This document shows, piece by piece, positions 35,014 to 43,636 of a stretch of DNA of 64,000 nt. The position numbers and the translations under genes are program-made. The notes beneath the pieces are model-generated. The model had not been told where the DNA came from and searched no databases. It saw only the letters and a program-made list of their open reading frames with translations. The stretch lies in NCBI RefSeq assembly GCF_000710615.1, contig NZ_JDTH01000001.1, positions 682,001 through 746,000 of the forward strand, written 5' to 3'. The DNA comes from Haladaptatus cibarius D43 (GTDB taxonomy: Archaea > Halobacteriota > Halobacteria > Halobacteriales > Haladaptataceae). The number at the start of each line of letters is the position of its first letter. Within the stretch, counting starts at the first letter, position 1.

Positions 35014-35967
35014 ATGGAACGCGACATTCACCCCGCCGTCACCGACGCCGCGGACGACATCGCCGACATGGAGATTCGCGGTGCGGCGACGATCGCCGAC
35101 GCCGCCGCGGCGGCGCTCGGCGAACAGGCGGAGGCGAGCGAGGCCGAAACCCCGGAGGCGTTCCGCGCGGAAATACGAACCGCGGCCCGCGAACTCCACG
35201 AAACCCGCCCGACTGCGGTGAGTCTGCCGAACGCCCTCCGATACGTCCTCCGCGGAATGCGCGGCGAAACCGTCTCCGAACTCCGAGCGAGCGTCATCGA
35301 GGGGGTGGTCGAGTTCCGTCGAGAACTTGACCACGCGCAGGACAACCTCGGCCAAATCGGAGCGAACCGCCTGCGAGACGGCGACACCATCATGACGCAC
35401 TGCCATTCGACTGACGCCCTCTCCTGCGTTCGTCACGCCCTAGAAGACGGCAAGGAAATCAGCGCCATCGTCAAGGAGACGCGCCCGCGAAAGCAGGGCC
35501 ACATCACCGCGGGGCAACTCCGCGAGTGGGACGTTCCGGTCACGCTCATCGTGGACAATGCGGCCCGGCGGTATCTGGACGACACCGACCACGTCCTCGT
35601 CGGCGCGGACTCGATTGCCGCGGACGGAAGCGTCATCAACAAAGTCGGAACCTCCGGACTGGCGGTCAACGCCCGCGAACGCGACGTTCCGATTATGGTC
35701 GCGGCCCAAACTCTGAAATTCCATCCGGGGACGATGACGGGCCACACCGTCGAAATAGAGATGCGGGACGAGGCGGAAATTCTGCCGGACGACGAACGCG
35801 AAGAAATCGGGGACGTAACCGTCGAAAACCCGGCGTTCGATGTGACACCGCCGCGATACGTGGACGCAATCGTCACGGAGCGCGGCCAGTTCCCGCCCGA
35901 AAGCGTCGTGACGCTGATGCGCGAGTTGTTCGGCGATTACCACGCCAGCGAACCGTGGGAGCGATAG
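35014..35967 (+). CDS. Ribose-1,5-bisphosphate isomerase (eIF2B-like fold)
   Basis: A 317-aa protein of the eIF2B/MtnA/R15P-isomerase superfamily. Signature segments are MEIRGAATIADAAAAALG, THCHSTDALSCVRHA, VKETRPRKQGHITAGQL and VLVGADSIAADGSVINKVGTSGLA, with PVMVAAQTLKFHP-type residues. The enzyme converts ribose-1,5-bisphosphate to ribulose-1,5-bisphosphate in the archaeal AMP/nucleoside degradation route. No RuBisCO gene is in the window. Neighbours deoC and a PfkB kinase fit pentose salvage. The start at 35014 (MERDIHPAV) is chosen over 34987. Confidence 0.88.
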   Translation: MERDIHPAVTDAADDIADMEIRGAATIADAAAAALGEQAEASEAETPEAFRAEIRTAARELHETRPTAVSLPNALRYVLRGMRGETVSELRASVIEGVVEFRRELDHAQDNLGQIGANRLRDGDTIMTHCHSTDALSCVRHALEDGKEISAIVKETRPRKQGHITAGQLREWDVPVTLIVDNAARRYLDDTDHVLVGADSIAADGSVINKVGTSGLAVNARERDVPIMVAAQTLKFHPGTMTGHTVEIEMRDEAEILPDDEREEIGDVTVENPAFDVTPPRYVDAIVTERGQFPPESVVTLMRELFGDYHASEPWER

Positions 35968-36058
35968 GTCGGCGTCGAACTGGTCACTGCCGTCAAACTA
36001 TCACGAGGGGTGCAGACAGACCGCAAACCTTTCCACACCTCCGTTCACCTGTCGGTGT

Positions 36059-36871
36059 ATGGTACTGCCGGAAGGGTTTGCACTCCCATCGCTGGTTTAT
36101 CTTCTCCCGCTTTTACTGGCGGTCGGTTCCGTCGCGTGGGCGCTCTGGCGCGTGAAACCGACCATTTCGGAACGGACAGTCGTCGCACTCGCCCCGTGGA
36201 TGGTCGTCGGAGCAGGACTCCACGCACTCTATCAAGTCCGGTTCGTTCCGGAAAGCCTCGCGCCCTTACTCGGAACGCCCTCGGTGTATCTCACGACGTT
36301 CGTCGTCGCCGGAGTTGTCTGGTTGTTTTCTCTCCGACGACGCAAGAATTCGGTTCCACAGACGCTCGCAGGAGTCGGGACTGCGGCCATTCTCCTCGTC
36401 GTCGCCGTCGCGCTCTGGTACGGGGTTCAAAACGATAGCCTTCGCCTCTTTTGGCCCTTCGTCGCGCTCGTCGTCGCCGTGGTGCTGACCGGCCTGCTCT
36501 GGGCCGGAACGCAGTTTTTCTACCCCCACGTCGCCGTCATCACCGGCGCTGTCGGCGTCCTCACGCTGTTCGGCCACGCACTCGATTCCGTCTCGACCGC
36601 GGTCGGTATCGACGTTCTCAACTTCGGTGAGCGAACGCCCGTCTCCCGCGCCATCCTCGAATTTGCGGAACTGCTTCCGACCGCCGACGCTATCGGCGTC
36701 GGGTGGTTGTTCATCCTCGTGAAACTCGCCATCGCGGAGTTCGTCGTGATTCTGTTTGCCGACTACGTCGCGGACGAACCGGCGGAAGGCTATCTCCTCC
36801 TTGGCGTCGTCGCCGCGGTGGGATTGGGGCCGGGTGCGCACAACCTCATTCTGTTCGCTATCACGGGATAA
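36059..36871 (+). CDS. DUF63-family integral membrane protein
   Basis: A 270-aa protein with about eight hydrophobic helices, starting MVLPEGFALPSLVYLLPLL. Motifs HALYQVRF and LFGHALDSVSTAVGID, with a later VGWLFILVKLAIAEFVV helix, match the archaeal DUF63 family I recall. Function unknown, possibly a transporter or enzyme in the membrane. It lies between the R15P isomerase and a PfkB kinase on the same strand. Confidence 0.85.
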   Translation: MVLPEGFALPSLVYLLPLLLAVGSVAWALWRVKPTISERTVVALAPWMVVGAGLHALYQVRFVPESLAPLLGTPSVYLTTFVVAGVVWLFSLRRRKNSVPQTLAGVGTAAILLVVAVALWYGVQNDSLRLFWPFVALVVAVVLTGLLWAGTQFFYPHVAVITGAVGVLTLFGHALDSVSTAVGIDVLNFGERTPVSRAILEFAELLPTADAIGVGWLFILVKLAIAEFVVILFADYVADEPAEGYLLLGVVAAVGLGPGAHNLILFAITG

Positions 36872-36970
36872 GGGGTCTTCTTTGCCGATTCCGGCACAAT
36901 CATCAGGATTTTTTACTAGTACCGTCTATCGAAGCAGTATGCCGTCCACGAACCGCGAGGGGGAACTACT

Positions 36971-37879
36971 TTGGTTCGAGTCGTAACTGCTGGCCACGTC
37001 AACTGGGATGTGACGCTTCGGGTGGACGCCCTTCCCGTCTCCGACGGCGAGGCGCGCATCACGTCCCAACAACGCTCCGGGGGCGGAAGCGCCGCAAACG
37101 TCTCCGTTGCGCTGTCGAGGATGGACGTTTCTACTGGACTCGTCGGGAGCGTCGGCACCGACGAACACGGACTGCTCGTCCGTCGGGAACTGAAAGCGGA
37201 GGGGGTAGATTGTGAACACGTCCTCGAAGTCGAGGGGAAAGAAACGACGACGAAGTACCTCATCGTGGACGAGGGGGGCGAACTGATGGTGCTCGGCAAC
37301 GACGGCGCGAACGAAGCAGTTTCACCGGGCGACGTAAACGAAGCATACGTTCAAAACGCGAAACACCTCCATTTGACCAGTCAGCGCCCGGACAGCGCGG
37401 CGGAACTCGCCCGAATTGCGACCGAAGCGGGAGTTCCAGTCAGTTTCGACCCGGGGCGCAGACTCACCGACCGGGATTTTTCACGGGCACTCGCCTACTC
37501 CGACATCGTCTTTCTGAACGACCGCGAGGCGAAAACCCTGCTGGACGAGGATTTAGAACACCCGTCATCGGAACTTCACGGCCGCGTCGTCGTCATCAAG
37601 CACGGAAGCGACGGCGCGCGAGTGGACACGACGAAAGGCGTCTACACGCATCCCGGATTCGGTGTCGAATCGGTGGACACGACCGGCGCAGGTGACGCCT
37701 TCGCCGCGGGATTCATCACCACGTTCCTCGATTCGGCGGATTACGAACGAGCGTTGGAGTTCGCCAACGCTTGCGGTGCACTCGCGTCAATGGCACCCGG
37801 CGCTCGCACCGCACCGACGAAAGAACGCGTCGGACGGTTCCTCGACGAGCAGTTTTCCGGCGATTCTAAGCAGGGCTAA
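36971..37879 (+). CDS. PfkB-family carbohydrate/nucleoside kinase, TTG start
   Basis: A 302-aa ribokinase-like kinase. The substrate side starts VRVVTAGHVNWDVTLRVD, with GGGSAANVSVALSRM (PfkB signature 1). The ATP/anion-hole region is DTTGAGDAFAAGF (signature 2, catalytic Asp). The start is TTG at 36971, preceded by GCGAGGGGGAAC, an SD-like stretch. An ATG at 36939 lies out of frame and encodes only 15 codons. Possible substrates include ribose-1-phosphate, nucleosides or sugar phosphates. The neighbouring R15P isomerase makes ribose-1-phosphate kinase activity attractive but unproven. Confidence 0.85.
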   Translation: MVRVVTAGHVNWDVTLRVDALPVSDGEARITSQQRSGGGSAANVSVALSRMDVSTGLVGSVGTDEHGLLVRRELKAEGVDCEHVLEVEGKETTTKYLIVDEGGELMVLGNDGANEAVSPGDVNEAYVQNAKHLHLTSQRPDSAAELARIATEAGVPVSFDPGRRLTDRDFSRALAYSDIVFLNDREAKTLLDEDLEHPSSELHGRVVVIKHGSDGARVDTTKGVYTHPGFGVESVDTTGAGDAFAAGFITTFLDSADYERALEFANACGALASMAPGARTAPTKERVGRFLDEQFSGDSKQG

Positions 37880-38217
37880 AAGTCAGTCGGCCCGTCTGCG
37901 CTCTGAACTAACCATCCTCCTCGAATGCCGCAGGCCTCTCGAACTTCGTAGACGATTTCGGTTTCGTCTCCCATTCTGTCGCCGCCGTCGACCGATTCCA
38001 CGCGGAGCGGAACGTCCAACGTATCGCCACAACAGCCAACATCGAGGAACTCCTCCCAGACGTCGCCCTCGTGAACCTCGCCTTTCGTCTTCCTGAGGTA
38101 GGCGCGGAACGGACGTTCGTTGAGTTGGAACTCGCCCCAACTGCTCAGGTCTTCGGGGTACGAGACGGCGACCCGGGTCGCCGTCTCGCCCGTCGGTACG
38201 GTTGCTTCGGTCGTCAT
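37876..38217 (-). CDS. Conserved haloarchaeal protein, unknown
   Basis: A 113-aa acidic soluble protein starting MTTEATVPTGETATRVAVSY. It has a beta-rich core (WGEFQLNERPFRAYLRKTKG), a CCGD segment and a CGIRGG turn near the end. It overlaps the PfkB stop by 4 bp, tail to tail. No family is recognised with confidence. The cysteines (about 76-77 and 102) might bind metal or form disulfides. Confidence 0.7.
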   Translation of the reverse strand: MTTEATVPTGETATRVAVSYPEDLSSWGEFQLNERPFRAYLRKTKGEVHEGDVWEEFLDVGCCGDTLDVPLRVESVDGGDRMGDETEIVYEVREACGIRGGWLVQSADGPTDF

Positions 38218-38368
38218 GCGAACGAATAGGACGCGGGGACGTATATCGGTTTTTGCGGGTTTGGTGGATTTCACACCGCGTCGATTTCCGGCCTTTCCGC
38301 TTTCACGCGACAGGTCTGGCCACAGTAATTAAGAAGGCTTATTCAGGGTCATCACGCACCCATCCATC

Positions 38369-39223
38369 ATGGTAGAGTTTCAAGTACCGGAGGTCGATTA
38401 CACCCGGTACTCGAACCGGCAACTCGCGGCGGTGCCGCTCGCCGTTCTCGTGCTGGCCCTCCTCGTGCTCGCCGGATGGTGGTTGACCACCGGCGCGCCG
38501 GTGACGCCCGGCATCGAGTTCACGGGCGGCACCGAGATGCGGATTCAGACGACTGCATCGCAAGCGGAGATAGAACAGTCGTTGAATCCCGTTTCGATTG
38601 CACCCGCCCAATCGGCGGACAACGTCTACATCGTAACGTTCCAAGAGACGAACACGCAGGCGCTCGAATCGCAAGCCCAACAGCAGGGCTACGAGGTGAC
38701 TTCGGTACAAAGCACCTCTGCGAGCTTCGGCGCTAATTCACAGGAACTCGCGCTGTACGGCCTCGCCGCCGCGTTCGTGGGCATGAGCATCCTCGTCTTT
38801 CTCATGTTCCGGACGTTCGTCCCGTCCATCGCAATCGTCATTTCGGCGTTCAGCGACATCGTGATTCCGCTCGCGCTGATGAACATCTTCGGTATCAAAC
38901 TCTCGTTGGGTACCGTCGCGGCGCTACTGATGCTCATCGGTTACAGCGTGGACTCCGACATCCTACTCAACAACCACATCCTGCGGCGGTCGGGTGACTT
39001 CTACGAAAGCACCTACCGCGCGATGCGAACCGGTGTGACGATGACGCTCACCTCCATCTCGGCGATGACCGTAATGGCGCTCGTGGCGTTCTTCTTCGGC
39101 ATCGACCTGCTCACGTCCATCGGCGTGGTGCTCGTGCTGGGACTGGCAACTGACCTAATGAACACCTACATGCTCAACTTGAGTCTCCTTCGCTGGTACA
39201 AATACGAGGGGATAGCGCGATGA
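38369..39223 (+). CDS. secF: Protein-export membrane protein SecF
   Basis: A 284-aa six-helix membrane protein. It opens VEFQVPEVDYTRYSNRQLAAVP with one helix, then GIEFTGGTEMRIQT (the conserved FxGGT region). Helices later carry GYSVDSDILLNNHI, the SecF signature. SecF pairs with SecD to drive late steps of Sec translocation using ion gradients. Archaea order the genes as F-D. The last 4 bases overlap the secD start (ATGA). Confidence 0.96.
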   Translation: MVEFQVPEVDYTRYSNRQLAAVPLAVLVLALLVLAGWWLTTGAPVTPGIEFTGGTEMRIQTTASQAEIEQSLNPVSIAPAQSADNVYIVTFQETNTQALESQAQQQGYEVTSVQSTSASFGANSQELALYGLAAAFVGMSILVFLMFRTFVPSIAIVISAFSDIVIPLALMNIFGIKLSLGTVAALLMLIGYSVDSDILLNNHILRRSGDFYESTYRAMRTGVTMTLTSISAMTVMALVAFFFGIDLLTSIGVVLVLGLATDLMNTYMLNLSLLRWYKYEGIAR

Positions 39224-40779
39224 GTCTTCGAGAACAGTGGCGAGTCATTTTCCTCGTCGTCCTCCTACTGGGAAGCGCGTTCGCGCTGTTTGCACCGCAG
39301 GGAACCGTCTCCGGCGGTAGTCAAAACGAGGCGTTGACGACGGACGACGGCCCGACCAATTTAGAATACGGGCTTGAACTGGCAGGCGGAACGCGAATCC
39401 GAGCGCCGGTTCACGGCGTCACCGCCGAGGACGTTCAGCTTTCGAACGGAACGAGCGAATCCGAGATTCAGAAAGCCGTCGCCGGAAACATCGCCAACGC
39501 AGAGCAAAGCGACGTGATGATTCGCCAGAGCCAAGACGGAATCACCGTCGAAGTGCTCACGAACAACGTCACGGTGAACCAACTGGAATCCGCGCTCGAC
39601 GAAGCGGGCATCGAACACGGAACGGTTCGTGAGGGCGTGACCCAGACGACCCGCGACGAAATCGTTCGCACTTTGCGAGACAAGATTTCGGAGTCCGGGC
39701 TTGCCGGTGGTCGGGTTCAAGAAGTGACCTCGTCCGGCGACCACTTCATCCAAATCGAGATGCCGAACACGGACCAGTCGGAGATGAACGACTTGGTCAC
39801 GGAACGCGGTAAAGTGACCGTCGTCGCTCACTACCCGACCGGTAACGGAAGCTACAACAACACGACGGTGCTTGAGAAGGAGTCCATGACGAACATCGGT
39901 CAAGCGGAGGAAAGCCCAGATGGTGATGGTGCGTTCGTCTCTGTTACGCTCACCGATTCCGCCGCGGAGGAATTTACCCGCTTGATGAACGAGCGAGGAT
40001 TCACCAGTAGCGAAGGAATTTACGCCTGTAACTATCCACAAGAGGACGCCAGTCAAGGCGGGTACTGCCTATACACAGTCGTAGACGGTGAAGTCGTCTA
40101 TGGTGCATCGATGAGCGACGACCTTGCACCGTCCATCCGAAACGGTGAGTTCAAGCAACAACCATCGTTTACGATGACGACGAACAACATTTCCGACGCT
40201 CGCCAACTGCAGATTAACCTTCGCGCTGGTGCGCTCCCGGCGGCCCTCGACACGCAGGAAGGAACGACCACCTACCTCGCGCCGAGCCTCGCTACGGAGT
40301 TCAAACTGTACTCGCTCGTCGCGGGCATCGCCGCAGTGCTGGCCGTGAGCGGCACGGTGTTCCTCCGGTACGGAAAACCGAAAGTCGCGCTCCCGATGAT
40401 AGTCACCGCGCTCTCAGAGGTGGTCATCCTCCTCGGCATCGCGGCGGCAATCGAGTTACCGCTCGACCTGTCGCACATCGCGGGATTCATCGCCGTCATC
40501 GGAACCGGGGTGGACGACCTCATCATCATCGCCGACGAGGTGATGAGCGAGGGTAACGTCCACTCCTCGCGCGTCTTCCAGTCGCGCTTCCGCAAGGCGT
40601 TCTGGGTCATCGGGGCCGCCGCCGCGACGACCATCATCGCCATGAGTCCGCTTGCAGTGCTGTCGCTCGGCGACCTCCAAGGGTTCGCCATCATCACCAT
40701 CCTCGGTGTACTCATCGGGGTGCTCATCACCCGCCCGGCCTACGGTGACATCCTGCGGTACCTGCTGACGGACAAATAA
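39220..40779 (+). CDS. secD: Protein-export membrane protein SecD
   Basis: A 519-aa partner of SecF. An N-terminal helix leads into LEYGLELAGGTRIRAPV (the conserved D1 motif with GLDLxGGT variation), then a large extracytoplasmic domain and five C-terminal helices with GTGVDDLIIIADEV. It is translationally coupled to secF. The pair acts at the cell membrane in protein export. Confidence 0.96.
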   Translation: MSLREQWRVIFLVVLLLGSAFALFAPQGTVSGGSQNEALTTDDGPTNLEYGLELAGGTRIRAPVHGVTAEDVQLSNGTSESEIQKAVAGNIANAEQSDVMIRQSQDGITVEVLTNNVTVNQLESALDEAGIEHGTVREGVTQTTRDEIVRTLRDKISESGLAGGRVQEVTSSGDHFIQIEMPNTDQSEMNDLVTERGKVTVVAHYPTGNGSYNNTTVLEKESMTNIGQAEESPDGDGAFVSVTLTDSAAEEFTRLMNERGFTSSEGIYACNYPQEDASQGGYCLYTVVDGEVVYGASMSDDLAPSIRNGEFKQQPSFTMTTNNISDARQLQINLRAGALPAALDTQEGTTTYLAPSLATEFKLYSLVAGIAAVLAVSGTVFLRYGKPKVALPMIVTALSEVVILLGIAAAIELPLDLSHIAGFIAVIGTGVDDLIIIADEVMSEGNVHSSRVFQSRFRKAFWVIGAAAATTIIAMSPLAVLSLGDLQGFAIITILGVLIGVLITRPAYGDILRYLLTDK

Positions 40780-40868
40780 CCGGACAACTGCGTTTTACGA
40801 TTCGCTCCTCTGCTGTTTCTCCACCCTGAGTCGTCGCGTTCGACCACGACGGTTCGAAAAAACAATCC

Positions 40869-41507
40869 TCAAAACTGGTCGAGCGCGGACTGCTCGCAGG
40901 CCGACAGCGCGTCTTTGCTGGTCTGCCACGACGCGCGAGCGCAATCCGGCAGTTCGCCGTGGGATTCGACGTACTCCCGAAGAAACGCCCGCGTTTTCGG
41001 GTCGCTGGGGTAGCCGCTTCCGACCTCGCCGTGTTTTTCGGCGAGTTCGGCGACATGGGCGTCCCGTTCGACTTTGGCGACGATGCTGGCCGCGCCGACG
41101 ATTGCGTGCGTTTCGTCCGCGCCGTGCTCTGCCGTGATTTCGATCGGATGGCCGATTTCCTCGGTAACCCGCCGCGCGAACCGCGATTCGCTGGTGTCGC
41201 AGGCGTCCACGATTCCCGTCGCTCCCTCGTCCGCAACCTGCGAGATTGCCCTTGCATGGGCTTCGACAGTTAGCGTGTTCATGTCCGTCTCGGGGTCGTC
41301 GATGTGACTGGTCGGGATTTCGGCCACGCCGATTTCGATTGTGTCGTCCGCTCGGAACTGCTCCGCGAACGCCTCCCGGCGCTCCGGTGAGATGGTTTTC
41401 GAATCGCCGATTCCCGACGGGAGATTTATCTCGTCTTCGACTTTGACCGCCGTGGCGAACATCGAACCCAACACCGGCCCTCTGCCCGCTTCGTCTACCC
41501 CGAACAC
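40869..41507 (-). CDS. rnhB: Ribonuclease HII
   Basis: A 212-aa enzyme that removes RNA from RNA-DNA hybrids and misplaced ribonucleotides. Active-site acids are FGVDEAGRGPVLG (Asp-Glu), GIVDACDTSE (Asp) and VGAASIVAKVERD (Asp). The start codon is GTG at 41507; no ATG is in frame upstream in the immediate region, and the conserved domain begins right there. It is convergent with secD. Confidence 0.95.
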   Translation of the reverse strand: MFGVDEAGRGPVLGSMFATAVKVEDEINLPSGIGDSKTISPERREAFAEQFRADDTIEIGVAEIPTSHIDDPETDMNTLTVEAHARAISQVADEGATGIVDACDTSESRFARRVTEEIGHPIEITAEHGADETHAIVGAASIVAKVERDAHVAELAEKHGEVGSGYPSDPKTRAFLREYVESHGELPDCARASWQTSKDALSACEQSALDQF

Positions 41508-42122
41508 GGGTAGAGGGTTGGCGGGGAATTACATGGGCGTTTCTGATTTGGATGGGACGTGGTAGTTGCTACGTTTCTGGAGTTTTGAGCCGACAGCGTG
41601 ACAGACTCAGTGACAAGACTGGTGTGATAGAAATCACGAGTCGTAGGCCACGCCTGCGAAAGAATCCGTCTTTCGCGGTACCGGAAAACCAACGGTTTCC
41701 GTCGCTCGCAGACGCGAAGCGCCGCATTCGGTCTGCTCGTTCGGTCGCCCGTTCCCACCGGAAGAGCTTCAAAATCGCTCCGCGATTTTGAAACGACCCA
41801 ACCGCAGGGCGGACAGGCCACTGGCCTGCCCGCCAAACCAAATTTGGCCTGCCGTTTTTCGGTGGAAATTCGTCCTTCTGAAAGCTGTGGTCAGTTCGTC
41901 CAGTCACTTGGCGGGCGAGTGCGCCGCACTCGCCCGCCCGCGGATTTGGCCGGGAACGGGCGAACGTTGGAATGAACGAGTGGCGAAGCCACGAGTGACT
42001 GACCACGTTCGGGCGTGGCTTGTCGTCGTGATTTGCAACCACATTGTCTTCACAACCGATTTAGTCTCAAAAACCCACAAATCCACCGAGAAAAGCCGAC
42101 AGACAAAATCCTCTGGCGCGGT
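41508..42122. other. 615-bp gene-free region dense in short-loop hairpins
   Basis: I see no convincing gene here: several frames are open but have Arg/Ser/Pro-rich, non-haloarchaeal protein composition. Inverted repeats with tiny loops cluster in it: 41656-41663/41669-41676 (8 bp, 5-nt loop), 41768-41778/41782-41792 (11 bp, 3-nt loop), 41814-41820/41822-41828 (7 bp, 1-nt loop), 41910-41923/41925-41938 (14 bp, 1-nt loop) and 41980-41984/41988-41992 (5 bp, 3-nt loop). It may hold a structured RNA, a replication or segregation site, or the remains of a mobile element. Confidence 0.55.
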
Positions 42123-43595
42123 CTAGACGTCGTCCAAATCGACCAGATGAACCGATTCCGGAATCAGTTTCACCGCCGATTCGGGCCACCCGCGATGGGC
42201 CAGCGTAAACTCGGTTTCGGGGTTTTCCTCGACCAGTCGAACCACGCCGCGGGCCGCGGATTCGTAGGCATCCGTGTCCACCCGGTCGGGAACCTCCGCC
42301 GTCAGGGGATACGTCTCGGAGAGCGCGCGGGGGAACGGCCCGAACGGCGGGACGACGTTCCACGATTCGTCGTATCGACTGCTCGGGTTGCCCTCCGTCA
42401 GGAGGACTCGGCCTTCGGGATTCAGGCGCGACAGTCGTTCGTGGTGGCGCACGACTTCGGGGCGGTAGGCGCTCTCGCTGGAGAGGTAGAAGAAGGTTCC
42501 TTTGGAGGCGGGGTCGGCGCGTTCGAGTTGTTCCGAATGTTCGACCAGCGCGCGGTAGCCGTCCAGCATGGCGGGATGAGCGCGGGCGCGGTTTTCCACC
42601 AGTTCGAGCAGGTTGCCCGACCGAATCGCCTGCTTGATGGTGCGAATCTCCTCGTAGGTGACGTGAAGGTTGTGTTCCGCGAGTTGTTCCTCGCGCTCCC
42701 TGTCGCCTAACTCCCGGATTTCCTCGGGCGTATTGTTTGCACAGATGGGACACGAACAGGGGAAGTATTCGAGGTCGTCCAACTGCTCGGTGCCGCGAAC
42801 CGTCAGATAGCGGTCGTCGCGGGCGTAAAGCGCATACGCCGCCGAATCGAACAGGTCACAGCCCATCGCAACCGCCAGCGCGAACATCATTGGATGGCCC
42901 GCTCCGAACAGGTGAACGGGGGCGTCCGCACCCAGTCCGCGCTTCGCTCCCGCGACCATCTCTACCATGTCGCCGTACCGGTATTCGTTCATCAGGGGAA
43001 CGACCGCGCCGACCGGGAACACGTCCAGCGTGGTTCCGTAGGCGTGTTTTCCAGCGTCTTCCCGCAAATCAGGGTACGTCGAACCCTGTACCGGCGCGTT
43101 GACGAGCATGTCGCCGACATCGACGGTTTCGGCCAGTTCGAGGCGTTCCTGCGTGGTTGCCAGTTCGTCTTCTGCCTGCTCGCGGTCTACGTCTGGGGGC
43201 GTCGGGATGTCCACCGGAGTTCCGATGTCCGACCCAACGTCGTGTTGGAACTGGAGGATTTCCTCGGTCGTCACGCTGATTTCGCCGTACTCTGCGAGTT
43301 GGAACGACCCGGAGTCGGTCATGATCGCACCGTCGAAATCGAGCAGTTCGTGCAGTCCCACGTCGAGGGCTTCCTCGCGGAACTCGTCGCTCTTGTAGAG
43401 AATGTAGGAGTTCGTGATGAGGATTTCCGCGCCGAACTCGGACTGGAGTCGGGAGGGTTCGACGGTGATGACGTGCGGGTTGACGACCGGCAAAAGTGCA
43501 GGGGTTTCGACCGTCACACCAGCGCGCGGGACGGTGAGGTCCCCGATTCGACCCGCCCCGTCTTGGGCGCGGAGTTCGAAAATATCTCGTTCCAT
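42123..43595 (-). CDS. tgtA: tRNA-guanine(15) transglycosylase (archaeosine pathway)
   Basis: A 490-aa enzyme that exchanges G15 of tRNA for preQ0, the first step to archaeosine. Core motifs: [25 protein letters not shown] (catalytic Asp), [13 protein letters not shown], and the zinc site CSCPICANN with a His further on (HNLHV). The length and C-terminal region match the split archaeal form that lacks a fused PUA domain. The start at 43595 is chosen because the conserved domain begins there. Confidence 0.95.
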   Translation of the reverse strand: MERDIFELRAQDGAGRIGDLTVPRAGVTVETPALLPVVNPHVITVEPSRLQSEFGAEILITNSYILYKSDEFREEALDVGLHELLDFDGAIMTDSGSFQLAEYGEISVTTEEILQFQHDVGSDIGTPVDIPTPPDVDREQAEDELATTQERLELAETVDVGDMLVNAPVQGSTYPDLREDAGKHAYGTTLDVFPVGAVVPLMNEYRYGDMVEMVAGAKRGLGADAPVHLFGAGHPMMFALAVAMGCDLFDSAAYALYARDDRYLTVRGTEQLDDLEYFPCSCPICANNTPEEIRELGDREREEQLAEHNLHVTYEEIRTIKQAIRSGNLLELVENRARAHPAMLDGYRALVEHSEQLERADPASKGTFFYLSSESAYRPEVVRHHERLSRLNPEGRVLLTEGNPSSRYDESWNVVPPFGPFPRALSETYPLTAEVPDRVDTDAYESAARGVVRLVEENPETEFTLAHRGWPESAVKLIPESVHLVDLDDV

Positions 43596-43636
43596 TACCG
43601 CGTCGTTGCCACGGTGGCGGTGTAAGAATTGCGCTG

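Noticed and set aside
36939-36986. Frameshift explanation for the PfkB start
   Set aside because: The kinase domain is complete from the TTG with an SD-like stretch before it, so no frameshift is needed; the short ATG frame is reported as a possible leader instead.
41569-42042. Several long open frames (up to 157 aa) in the gap between rnhB and tgtA
   Set aside because: They overlap the inverted repeats, have Arg/Pro/Ser-rich non-haloarchaeal composition and no family resemblance.
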